NCBI RefSeq assembly: GCF_005116575.1
Contig: NZ_SWCN01000015.1
Coordinates: 62,001-126,000 of the forward strand
Source of the DNA: Desulforhopalus sp. IMCC35007
GTDB lineage: Bacteria; Desulfobacterota; Desulfobulbia; Desulfobulbales; Desulfocapsaceae
Direction of reading: 5' to 3'
DNA length: 64,000 bases
Shown piece by piece: positions 1-8,544 of the stretch; position 1 is the stretch's first letter, and every line of letters begins with the position of its first letter. The notes below the pieces were generated by a model. It did not search any database. It was not told where the DNA came from and saw only the letters and a program-made list of their open reading frames with translations. The translations under genes were made by a program, and so were the position numbers.

Positions 1-24
1 ACGGGAATCGAATTGGCCCGGGCA

Positions 25-258
25 TCACCCCTTCGGCGGATATGGATCGTTCCCGTGGCTGTCCTTGTTCTGGATCTTCCCGTCCTTGCCGTGGATGTAG
101 AACTCGGTGCCTTGGTTCTGGCTGATCTTGCGCCCGGCATCAACGGCCTCCTGCTTCTTATCGAAGTGGCCGCTGCTACGGGTCGCACCGTCTTTCTTGA
201 CGTCCCAGCCGCCATCGGCGTTCGGGACTACATGATGTGATCCTGGTTTCTTTGACAT
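25..258 (-). CDS. DUF2188 small protein
   Basis: A 77-residue basic protein. It reads HHVVPNADGGWDVKKDGATR near the N-terminus and then SGHFDKKQEA, the pattern of the DUF2188 family (small, function unknown, often found in defence or mobile regions). The ATG at 258 is preceded by AGGAGG eight bases upstream, which decides the start over a longer upstream reading. It is the last gene of the BREX-led operon, 13 nt after the gene before it. No enzyme motif is visible. Family assignment is by pattern recall; the role is unknown. Confidence 0.75.
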   Translation of the reverse strand: MSKKPGSHHVVPNADGGWDVKKDGATRSSGHFDKKQEAVDAGRKISQNQGTEFYIHGKDGKIQNKDSHGNDPYPPKG

Positions 259-271
259 GGTTGCCTCCTGT

Positions 272-1426
272 CTACTTGTGAAAATTTCCCGACGAGATTT
301 GCAGTATGTACATAAGCCACGAATCGGTCCTGATGAGAATGGCCCTGAGCTGTTCATCGGTCAGCGCAGTCTCCAACTCGTGAACCCGATTGAATAGCTC
401 GATCAGCTTCACCAGCGCCCGAGTATCGTGCATCAGGAAGTCGGTCAGCGGCTCGTTGTTCAGCTCCCGGCAGACATAAAGTACCCTGGCTCGACGAGTT
501 GGCTTGCCGTCATGCAGCAGGTCCTTCTGATTGGACACCCCAGGAATCCACGCGGCGACGAGATCATCGGGTGCCAATCGCCTGAGCAGATGGTTCCACA
601 ACTCCCTGAGCGAGCTCAGAATGTGCCTTGCCCGGTCGGCATTGTTACCATACAGGGCATCACGAGCGCCGATGTACGGCCGAGCGAGCCCTGGATCGAC
701 CTGCTGCAGAAGAGCGATGCAGCCCGATGTTTCCAACTCAGCTTCGGCGACAAACTGAATTTCCGTTTCGGCCTCGTCCTCATCCCGTTCATCCCAGGGG
801 CGAAGGGTTTCGAGCGCGAAGCTGGTGGTATAGATCTCGCGGGTGGCCCCAGGTAAAACGAAGGCTGGCAGCCGCGTGATGTCCGAGATCTCCCGCAGTG
901 ACTCTGCCAAATTCCCATACGAGGCTGCCACATGGGCTATCGAACTCTCCAGTCCCGAGATGACCGGCATCTCGATCTGGAAACGACCCCTTATCGCCTC
1001 GAAATCGATGCCCGCCATGAGCCGTTCCGTGGCGGCAAGCCGCAAGGATGTATCACACAGAGCGAGCTTGGCGGATGCCTGAAGCTGGGAAAGGTGCGAG
1101 AAGTCGTGCTGGATAGGTTTGATCGTATCAAGCCATGACTGATGCGCGGCCGAAAGACTCTCGGCAATGCGACTTGTCGCGGATGCCTGCTTTATCAACT
1201 CCTGCCAGTGTTGATTAGCACCGACGATTTCCTGTATCCGGGTCGCTGCTCCAGCCATTTCGAGAGCGCGGGTGATTTCCAACTGCTGACGACGGATCGG
1301 TTCCAGCGTTCGCTCCATCTGCTCTATCACACTCAGATAGGGCGCCTTGGCCAGCCTGTTAATGGCCTCCATGTCCTGATGGAGCTTGGCGAGAGCGGTT
1401 TTTGCTGTTTTGAGATCGTCCGACAT
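272..1426 (-). CDS. Coiled-coil protein with C-terminal HEPN-like motif
   Basis: A 384-residue protein I do not recognise with certainty. The first 200 residues are largely helical with Gln/Leu-rich heptads. Around residues 260-290 a helical segment contains RELWNHLL, an R-x4-H motif of the kind that forms the active site of HEPN ribonucleases. Similar C-terminal all-helical domains occur in proteins predicted to accompany defence ATPases. It starts 8-15 nt after sbcC (ATG at 1426 preferred; an in-frame TTG lies at 1432), so it is coupled to the SbcCD genes. A toxin or RNase effector is an inference; a structural coiled-coil partner of SbcC is the alternative. Confidence 0.6.
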   Translation of the reverse strand: MSDDLKTAKTALAKLHQDMEAINRLAKAPYLSVIEQMERTLEPIRRQQLEITRALEMAGAATRIQEIVGANQHWQELIKQASATSRIAESLSAAHQSWLDTIKPIQHDFSHLSQLQASAKLALCDTSLRLAATERLMAGIDFEAIRGRFQIEMPVISGLESSIAHVAASYGNLAESLREISDITRLPAFVLPGATREIYTTSFALETLRPWDERDEDEAETEIQFVAEAELETSGCIALLQQVDPGLARPYIGARDALYGNNADRARHILSSLRELWNHLLRRLAPDDLVAAWIPGVSNQKDLLHDGKPTRRARVLYVCRELNNEPLTDFLMHDTRALVKLIELFNRVHELETALTDEQLRAILIRTDSWLMYILQISSGNFHK

Positions 1427-1433
1427 CTTCAAT

Positions 1434-4400
1434 TCAACCTGTTTCTACGGCCAACTCTGTAGCGCCCAGCCTGCCGCATCCAGGCCCGGATATCTGGCTT
1501 CTGCCACCGGTTTGAGGCGTTACCTGGATCTGCGTACTGATTCGTTCCTTCAAGGCCGGTACGTGTGAAATAACGCCGATCAGCTTGCCGTCCTGCTGCA
1601 AGCCTGCGAGGGTTTCCAACGCGGTGTCGAGGGCTTCCTCGTCCAGGGTGCCGAAGCCTTCATCCAGGAACAGCGAATCCACCCGGACATTCTTGCTGGC
1701 CATATGAGACAACCCCAGCGCCAGGGACAGGCTGACGATGAAGCTCTCGCCGCCGGAAAGGTTCTTCGTGGATCGAATCTCCCCAGCCTGATAGTTGTCG
1801 ACGACGTTGAGCTCCAGGGGCTGAGCATCGTCACGAGCCAGCAAGTAGCGGTCGGTCATTTTCTGCAATTGCCGGTTGGCGTGACCAATCATCATTTCGA
1901 AGGTCAGCCCCTGGGCAAAATTGCGGTATTTCTTGCCGTCTGCCGAGCCGATCAATTCGTGCAGGTTTTCCCACCTGCGGCACTCTTTTTTCTGAGCTTC
2001 GATAGCTGTCTGCTTTTCTTTTATCCGCTCTTTTGCAGCCGCATTTTCACTCAACTTGTGTTTCAGACCGGCAATGATGTCCCGTAGCTCTTTCAGGGCC
2101 TCCTCTTGTTCCTTGAATTGGGGATCGAGCTCTTCCAGCAACTTGTCGGTGAGCTTGCGGGCCATTTCCGTGGCCAGGCGCGTTTCCCGATCCTTCTGTC
2201 TGGCCTTCAGATCCGTTTGACGCTCATCCAGATCCTTGGCCGTGGCTGTCAGCTCAGCCCGAGCTTCAGTGGGCAGTATGGCCGCCAGGAACTGTTCTTC
2301 ATTTGAAAAGCCAACAGGCGCGAGCGCTGCGGAGAATTCGGTTTCAAGACCTCTCAGTTCCGGCTCTCGTAGGTCGATGCGTTTCTTCAGAGATTCGACA
2401 TGGGCCTTCGCGGTATTCCATTTTTGTTGGAGCTCATTGTGCCGGTCTCTGGCTTGTTTTTCGGCACCTTCGGCATCCGAAATCGCCTTGTTTAACCGGC
2501 GCTCCTCATCGTCCGGATTCTTGTCGCCGTACAGTGCATTGCGCTCATCACTTCCAGCGACGAGTTCCTTTTTCAAGGTCTCCAGGCGTTCCAGCTTTTC
2601 GGTCAGGGCAGTGCTTTGAGTTTCGATAACCGCATCCAGCCGCTTCACCTCGCTGTCGATGTCGGAAATTTGTTTTTCGATGTCCGCCTTTTTCTTGACC
2701 TGGGCCTGCCACGCCTTCAGCCGCGCCTTGAGGGTTTCGATCAGTGATGAAATGTCGGTTTCAGGGATGTCCGCAATACCAAGCGGCTGGAGCTTGGTAG
2801 TAACAGCCTGTCTACGTTCGGCAAAATCGGCACGGAGTTTCACCAGGCCGTCCTTCACCTCGGCCAGGGCTTTCTCGGCAGCCTTCTTGTCATTAGCCGC
2901 TGCTGACTCCAGCTTTTCAGCCTCCGTCAGGTTCTTGCGGGCAAGGCTTTCTGCTTCTTCGAGTTTCTTGATGGCGGCTTCCTGATCCTCGGCTTTGCAA
3001 ATCAGTCTGGTCAGTGCGTCGATCTTTTGTTCGGTTTCATCGGGGGCGGGTACATTCCCTTCCGCGAAGGGGTGTTCGGTCGCGCCACAGAGTGGACAAG
3101 GCTTGCCGTCTTCCAGTTTTGCCCGATGATCTTCAAGCTCCGCAATTTTCGTCAGGAAGGCCATTTCTCGCAGCAGAGTTTCCTTCTCGGTGCGATATTC
3201 CCGCAACAAGCGGTCCCCCAGTAGCTGGCTCAAAGCATCCTTCGCCTGCTGAAACTGTTTTGAGGCGTCCTCCAACTCCTGCTTCCGGATGCCGGATTGC
3301 TTCTGACCGTCCTCGAGTGATTTTGCCGCCAGTTCCAGAGCCGTCGTGGCCGTTTCTTGAGCGGCCTCCTTTTGAACGATTTCATTTTGTTTGGAGAGCA
3401 GGCCGCCGATCTGTTCTTCAACGCCAGCCAGACCGCCGATCAGCCATTCATCTTGTGCATTCTCCTTGAGGTAGCCGCCTACAAGCTCCAGCGTCTCATG
3501 GGCCGTAGATCGCTTTACCTGCTCATCAAGCCGGACTTTTTTGTCAGCGTCAATCTTGGCCGCATCCTTCTTGCAGCCCTCATCACCTTCCGAAACAGCT
3601 TTTTTCTGATCGGCAAGTTTCTGATCCAGGGAGCGAACCTTCTGCAATGTAGGCGTGGCCGCTTTCAGCTCTTCTTTTGCCCGAGCGGTTTGTTGCTCAG
3701 CCGATTTCAGTACTTCGGCCTGTTCCTTGGCGGAGGATTCCAGTCCAGGAAGAGCCTCTTCCTCAGCTTTCAAGCCTGCTCTATCATCCGCCTGTTGTTT
3801 GCGGGTGGCGGTGAGCGTTGCGTATGCGCCGTCCAGTGAGGCGGCGCTCAAAGCTCGGTCCAGCTTTTCACGGTCCGGTTTGAATGCCTCGATATCGCCC
3901 TGCAGCTTGCTCGCTTCATCGGCCAGGTTGATGATTTCCTTCTTCAGCCCATCGATGGTAGTGAGCCAGGCAATGGCCTTCCCGGTGTCAGCGGATTTGG
4001 CGGCAAGGTCTGTCTCTTCCTTCTGCTTTGTCTCGAGTGCCTGCCCGATCTCTTGTTCCTGCTCCGGGTCAAGAATCACGATACCTGCCGTTTCAGCCTG
4101 GAGCAGGTTCAGTTTTTCCCGCTCCTCACGTTGGCGCTCATGGACACGGATGGATATCTGGCTGTAGATCTCTGTGCCCGTTATCTGCTCCAGAATCGGA
4201 GCACGATCATCCGGTGCCGCCTGAAGGAACGCGGCAAAGCCGCCCTGGGCCAGCAACATGGATCGGGTGAAACGATCAAAGTCCATGCCGGTAGCCGACT
4301 CGATCTGGTCGGCTACACCTCTGATCTTGGATTCAAAGATTTCGCCGGAATCGGCATTGGCAATTTCGTGTTTCGGGGCCTGGAGTTCGCCATCCGGCTT

Positions 4401-4709
4401 CTTGCGTGCCCGGTGTTGGCTCCAGTGACAGCGGTAACGCCCGGTCTGGGTTTCGAAGGTCACCTCGGCAAAACATTCGCCGGTCTGGCGGGACATGATT
4501 TCGTTTCCGCTCTTGGTGACCTTGTTCAGGCGAGGCGTCCGCCCATAAAGGGCGAGGCATATAGCATCGAGGATGGTGGTCTTCCCCGCGCCGGTGGGGC
4601 CGGTGATGGCGAAGATGCCGTCAGACGCGAAGGCCGGATGCATCAGGTCGATTTGCCATTCGCCGACCAGTGAGTTCAGATTCTTGAAGCGTACCTGCAG
4701 GATTCTCAT
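1434..4709 (-). CDS. sbcC: SbcC-like nuclease ATPase subunit
   Basis: A 1091-residue SMC/Rad50-type ATPase, the partner of SbcD in a complex that cuts DNA ends, hairpins and protein-blocked ends. The N-terminus has the Walker A stretch GPTGAGKTT near residue 40. Long coiled coils flank a zinc hook, CPLCG, near residue 537. The C-terminus has the ABC signature LSGGES, Walker B FLDEGFGTLD and a final HVPALKERI segment. Length is normal for the family. It starts 11 nt after sbcD. What is odd is the location, inside a BREX-led operon rather than a housekeeping locus, which suggests a dedicated defence copy. Confidence 0.93.
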   Translation of the reverse strand: MRILQVRFKNLNSLVGEWQIDLMHPAFASDGIFAITGPTGAGKTTILDAICLALYGRTPRLNKVTKSGNEIMSRQTGECFAEVTFETQTGRYRCHWSQHRARKKPDGELQAPKHEIANADSGEIFESKIRGVADQIESATGMDFDRFTRSMLLAQGGFAAFLQAAPDDRAPILEQITGTEIYSQISIRVHERQREEREKLNLLQAETAGIVILDPEQEQEIGQALETKQKEETDLAAKSADTGKAIAWLTTIDGLKKEIINLADEASKLQGDIEAFKPDREKLDRALSAASLDGAYATLTATRKQQADDRAGLKAEEEALPGLESSAKEQAEVLKSAEQQTARAKEELKAATPTLQKVRSLDQKLADQKKAVSEGDEGCKKDAAKIDADKKVRLDEQVKRSTAHETLELVGGYLKENAQDEWLIGGLAGVEEQIGGLLSKQNEIVQKEAAQETATTALELAAKSLEDGQKQSGIRKQELEDASKQFQQAKDALSQLLGDRLLREYRTEKETLLREMAFLTKIAELEDHRAKLEDGKPCPLCGATEHPFAEGNVPAPDETEQKIDALTRLICKAEDQEAAIKKLEEAESLARKNLTEAEKLESAAANDKKAAEKALAEVKDGLVKLRADFAERRQAVTTKLQPLGIADIPETDISSLIETLKARLKAWQAQVKKKADIEKQISDIDSEVKRLDAVIETQSTALTEKLERLETLKKELVAGSDERNALYGDKNPDDEERRLNKAISDAEGAEKQARDRHNELQQKWNTAKAHVESLKKRIDLREPELRGLETEFSAALAPVGFSNEEQFLAAILPTEARAELTATAKDLDERQTDLKARQKDRETRLATEMARKLTDKLLEELDPQFKEQEEALKELRDIIAGLKHKLSENAAAKERIKEKQTAIEAQKKECRRWENLHELIGSADGKKYRNFAQGLTFEMMIGHANRQLQKMTDRYLLARDDAQPLELNVVDNYQAGEIRSTKNLSGGESFIVSLSLALGLSHMASKNVRVDSLFLDEGFGTLDEEALDTALETLAGLQQDGKLIGVISHVPALKERISTQIQVTPQTGGRSQISGPGCGRLGATELAVETG

Positions 4710-4720
4710 CGACAGCCTCT

Positions 4721-5962
4721 CTATTCCGCCTGCACATCGTCTTCATAGAGAGACGAGACCGTTTCCTGGTAGGCCCGAAGCAGCTCCGGCCGCTGCTCTT
4801 CGGGCACGTCATGGACGGCGAGGCATCGTTCGAACACGTCGTTCACGTTCAGATCGTCGAGCGTTTCCTCTTCATGGATTTGCCCCAGAACGCGGTCGAT
4901 GATGCGGTTGTTCTTTATCCGGAGAATTTCCATTTGGGTGCCGGAAATAGCTGCCTCCAGGCGCTCACGCAGGTCGCCAATGACCTCAATACCGTCGTAA
5001 ATGACTTCGAGCCAGGCCCTTGATCGATTGGGGTCGTCCGTTGCCGTCAATTCAAGGATGCGGCTTGAGATGCCGTCCCAGTCACCCTTGACGCGCTCGA
5101 GTTTCTGAAACACCGGTACGTCGATCAGCTGTACCGATGCAGCCGTGCTGTGGAACTCAACCTGGCAAACGCTCTTCTGCTGTTTTGCCTCTCCGAACCC
5201 CATGGGCAGTGGTGAGCCGCTGTAGCGTATGGTTTTGGAGCCGTTCACCTCTTGCGGGATGTGGAGGTGACCAAGCGCCAGATAGTTGAAGCAGGCTGGA
5301 AAAATCCCGGCCGTCACGTGAGCCAAGGAGCCGACATAGAGTTCGCGCACGCCATCACCATCGACGGTTTGTCCGCCAGCGGTGAACAGATGCCCCGTGC
5401 CAACGATGGGAATATTGGCCCCGAGTTCCTCGCGCTTCTGTTCGGCCAAGGCGGCGACGGTGGCGTAATGAGTGCGGATGCCGTCAATCAATTTCCGCTC
5501 CTTGTCCTCGACGCTCTCACCTGCTTCCGCCACGCGGATATCCCGGTCGCGAAGGTAGGGCACGGCACAGACAATCAATTCCGGAGTGTCCTGATCATTG
5601 CGGAGCACAAGCACTTCGTCTTCCGGGGATTCCGTGCTACTACCGACCACATGGACATCAAGGGCTTTGAGCAGCTCCTTGGGAGCATTGAGAAAGGACG
5701 GTGAATCGTGGTTGCCCGCGACGACAACAACATGCCGACAGCATGAGGCGGCCACCCGGCATAGGAAACGGTAATAGAGCTCTTGGGCGCGATTGCTCGG
5801 AGCGCTGGTGTCAAAGATATCTCCTGCCACGAGCAGTGCATCAATTTCATTCTGCTGAATCGTATCAGCCAGCCAGGTCAGAAAAGCTCCGAACTCCTCG
5901 TAGCGTTTTCTGCCATAAAGAGTGCGCCCAATGTGCCAGTCGGATGTGTGAAGAACTTTCAT
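4721..5962 (-). CDS. sbcD: SbcD-like exonuclease subunit
   Basis: A 413-residue calcineurin-type metallophosphoesterase, the nuclease subunit of SbcCD. Visible metal-site motifs are TSDWHIGR at the N-terminus, GDIFD, AGNHDS and GHLHIPQ. The start at 5962 gives MKVLHTSDWH, the usual family N-terminus; a longer in-frame reading to 6010 overlaps the preceding gene and is unlikely. It lies 4 nt downstream of the RloC-like gene and 11 nt upstream of sbcC, so translation is probably coupled. Family membership is secure; a role in anti-phage defence is inferred from context only. Confidence 0.94.
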   Translation of the reverse strand: MKVLHTSDWHIGRTLYGRKRYEEFGAFLTWLADTIQQNEIDALLVAGDIFDTSAPSNRAQELYYRFLCRVAASCCRHVVVVAGNHDSPSFLNAPKELLKALDVHVVGSSTESPEDEVLVLRNDQDTPELIVCAVPYLRDRDIRVAEAGESVEDKERKLIDGIRTHYATVAALAEQKREELGANIPIVGTGHLFTAGGQTVDGDGVRELYVGSLAHVTAGIFPACFNYLALGHLHIPQEVNGSKTIRYSGSPLPMGFGEAKQQKSVCQVEFHSTAASVQLIDVPVFQKLERVKGDWDGISSRILELTATDDPNRSRAWLEVIYDGIEVIGDLRERLEAAISGTQMEILRIKNNRIIDRVLGQIHEEETLDDLNVNDVFERCLAVHDVPEEQRPELLRAYQETVSSLYEDDVQAE

Positions 5963-5966
5963 ACTG

Positions 5967-8543
5967 TTACCCGGCCACCGCAGAGGCGGGGCGCTTCGCG
6001 TATTCTTCACGCCAGTTTTTTAGCGAAGTCATGTCGCCCAGAAGATCGTCTGGCTTCGGCAGCTCCACTGGTGATTCTGCTGGCTGTGAGTGTTCGAACC
6101 CGGAGTATTTGGTCATGAGCGAATCAAGGAGATTGCAATCCGCGTCTTTCAACTTAGCCAGATCCTTGAGCTTCAACGTATGGACTGGACGCTGGAATCG
6201 TTGAACCACTCCGCACAGCAGATCATTTTCAATAGAACGCTCCACCAATGCCCTGAAATCGCTACATATCGACTTCAGCAAGATTTCGGCATGTTCGAAT
6301 TCGCCGTTTTCACTCGCCTTCTTTGCGTCCTGGTACCGCTGATTCATGAGAGTGTTCAGGGCGGTTTTGATGTCACTCTGTGAAAGTGGAATGGGAGCTG
6401 GCTCTCCGGTACCCCAGTCAGCAGAGCGGACGCTTACCACATCGGGCTTTACGGACTTCTTCTCGGCAAAATGCCTGACCGTTCCCAACAGGGACAGGCG
6501 GTGAGTAAAGACAATGACCTGCTTGTCCTGAGACAACTCGATCAGCCTTTGAACCACGGCCTCCTCATAGCTTTGGTCAAGCGAGGATATTGGATCGTCG
6601 AAGACAAACGGGGCCTGGTTGCTTTTGCCTGTGACGTCGGCCAAAAATGCCGCAATGGAAACGATCCGATTTTCTCCCTCGCTCAGGACATCGGCGAGAC
6701 CACTCTGAGAGGCACCTCGAAGCTGGAGCTTATGAAGGACTCGGCCCTTGGAGACTTTTGATTTCACGAGCTCAACCTTCACCTGAGACGCGCCAAGGGC
6801 CTTGAGCTCCGCGTTGAATCTTTGCACGAACGCATCCGTGATCAAGGCTTCTGCCAGCTCCCCTTTCTTCTGGGACAGGGCTTTGGTGTTGGTCGACTTC
6901 TTGGCCTCCTGAATCTGGTTCAGTAGCTTCAATCGGGTGACTTCTTCATCAATAGCGGCGCGGTGCTCAGACAACCACTTTCTGGCCTGCAGGCTGTTTA
7001 GCTTTTTCTTGATCTCCTCTCGATTGTCGCTTTTGGCGTCTTCGTCATATTTTGCCGCGAGTTCACCGAGGCTCTTCGAGCGGGCGTTGGCTTCTTCGAT
7101 CCATTTCGGTGAGAGTAGCGGATTGGGAATGGCTTCTTCGGAATCGATCCCAGGGAGCAGGTCTTTTCTGGCCTGTAATTGAGCAAAGAAATCCGTCACC
7201 TGGCTGGCGACTTCATCCTGTGGAATGCCAGCCGCATCGATACGTGTCTTCAGCGTATCCGATGTCGGTAGCGCCTCGATAGTTTGATTGGCGGTATCGT
7301 ATTCCTTGGCCGCATCCGTTGCGGCTTTCTGCATTTCGCCCTTCACGAAGTTTTCGAAGGAGATCAACCGCTCCTTGGCCTCCTGGGTCAAGGTCTGGTG
7401 GCATAGGACACAACGGGAGCCATCAGCAACATTCGGGTACTCGGCCTCTTTGTAGGCAGCCGATACGGAGTAGTTCCGGGCCGCTTCCCATAGCTCTTTC
7501 CAGACATCAGAGCCGATGCCTTCCAGCTCGCTGCCGGAGAACACCTTTTGCGCCGCCGTATCTGCCGCAGTCTTTTTAAGGATCGACTTCTTCTTGGCAG
7601 CGATGATCCGCCGGTAATTCTCGTCCGATAATTGCTCCAGATACTTTTGGGCATCCTGGACCAGAGTGTCGATGTGCTGTTTCTGATTTCTCAGCCGCTT
7701 CGCTTCTTCTGCGGGTGCCTTTTGGTCAAGTCGCTGCTGCAGCGTTTGCATCTCGGTCTCGTCAGCGCTGCCAAATGTGCAATGCTTGTCGATGTCCTGG
7801 GTGCTGGTTTTGGCGCTGATGGCTTCGTACCAGATGCCTTCAGGAGTTACCTTCTTGTCAGTCGGGATATTCGGCTTTTTGGACTGGTGCCGGTTGGTCT
7901 CGGCATCCAGGGCCGATGCGACCTTTTCGCATGCGAGGATGAGCGAGCTGAAAAACGATAGAACCGGCGGCTCGTAGCTCACCTCGTCTTCGCTGCTGAC
8001 AAACACCTTGCCAAAGGAAGTGTCGAAAATATCAACACTGTTGAGGTCATCGCAGATCCCTTGTCCCGACCACGTATGACTTTTTGGAATGCCGTCCTGC
8101 TCAAACGAAATGCAGGCTTTCTGTACGGCAGAGCCGGGCTTATAGACATTGCGGTGGAGGGTACCCGTCTCGCGGGCTCCGCATACATGTTTGAGGAGTC
8201 TGACGTAACCGGATTTGCCTGACCCATTGTTGCCATAAACAATCGTGATATTGCCCTTGCCAAACTCAAGTGGCTTTTTCGGAGCAAGGGCGTTTACTCC
8301 TTCGACATCACTGATTGAACACAAACGCAGGGAGCCTGCTGCGCCCGGGGAGAACGCGGTAGCAGGAAAGGAACAGGTCGTTTTGGGCAGATTACCTTCG
8401 GCTTCCTGCTGGCATAGGGTTGCGAGCTCAGAGACATCTTTGTCGGTAAGCTCAGATTGTTGGAGTAGCCGAGTAGCCGCGATCTGGAGCCACTGGGGGC
8501 GCTCTGAAAACCATTTGGTCAGTGATGCCGATATCCCGCTCAT
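5967..8543 (-). CDS. RloC/PrrC-like zinc-hook AAA ATPase
   Basis: An 858-residue AAA_13-type protein. Walker A GNNGSGKS is at about residues 104-111, a zinc hook CVLCHQ at about 378-383 between coiled coils, the ABC signature LSEGEN near 610, Walker B FVFDDPISSLD and an H-loop FTHR. RloC proteins pair this engine with a C-terminal anticodon nuclease. The C-terminal 150 residues here hold RALVE (Arg and Glu four apart, as in the PrrC triad) and two downstream His residues (PVHTL, FEHSQ), compatible with a nuclease site but not proof. It begins 1 nt after brxL. A generic defence ATPase without nuclease is the alternative. Confidence 0.75.
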   Translation of the reverse strand: MSGISASLTKWFSERPQWLQIAATRLLQQSELTDKDVSELATLCQQEAEGNLPKTTCSFPATAFSPGAAGSLRLCSISDVEGVNALAPKKPLEFGKGNITIVYGNNGSGKSGYVRLLKHVCGARETGTLHRNVYKPGSAVQKACISFEQDGIPKSHTWSGQGICDDLNSVDIFDTSFGKVFVSSEDEVSYEPPVLSFFSSLILACEKVASALDAETNRHQSKKPNIPTDKKVTPEGIWYEAISAKTSTQDIDKHCTFGSADETEMQTLQQRLDQKAPAEEAKRLRNQKQHIDTLVQDAQKYLEQLSDENYRRIIAAKKKSILKKTAADTAAQKVFSGSELEGIGSDVWKELWEAARNYSVSAAYKEAEYPNVADGSRCVLCHQTLTQEAKERLISFENFVKGEMQKAATDAAKEYDTANQTIEALPTSDTLKTRIDAAGIPQDEVASQVTDFFAQLQARKDLLPGIDSEEAIPNPLLSPKWIEEANARSKSLGELAAKYDEDAKSDNREEIKKKLNSLQARKWLSEHRAAIDEEVTRLKLLNQIQEAKKSTNTKALSQKKGELAEALITDAFVQRFNAELKALGASQVKVELVKSKVSKGRVLHKLQLRGASQSGLADVLSEGENRIVSIAAFLADVTGKSNQAPFVFDDPISSLDQSYEEAVVQRLIELSQDKQVIVFTHRLSLLGTVRHFAEKKSVKPDVVSVRSADWGTGEPAPIPLSQSDIKTALNTLMNQRYQDAKKASENGEFEHAEILLKSICSDFRALVERSIENDLLCGVVQRFQRPVHTLKLKDLAKLKDADCNLLDSLMTKYSGFEHSQPAESPVELPKPDDLLGDMTSLKNWREEYAKRPASAVAG

Positions 8544-8544
8544 A

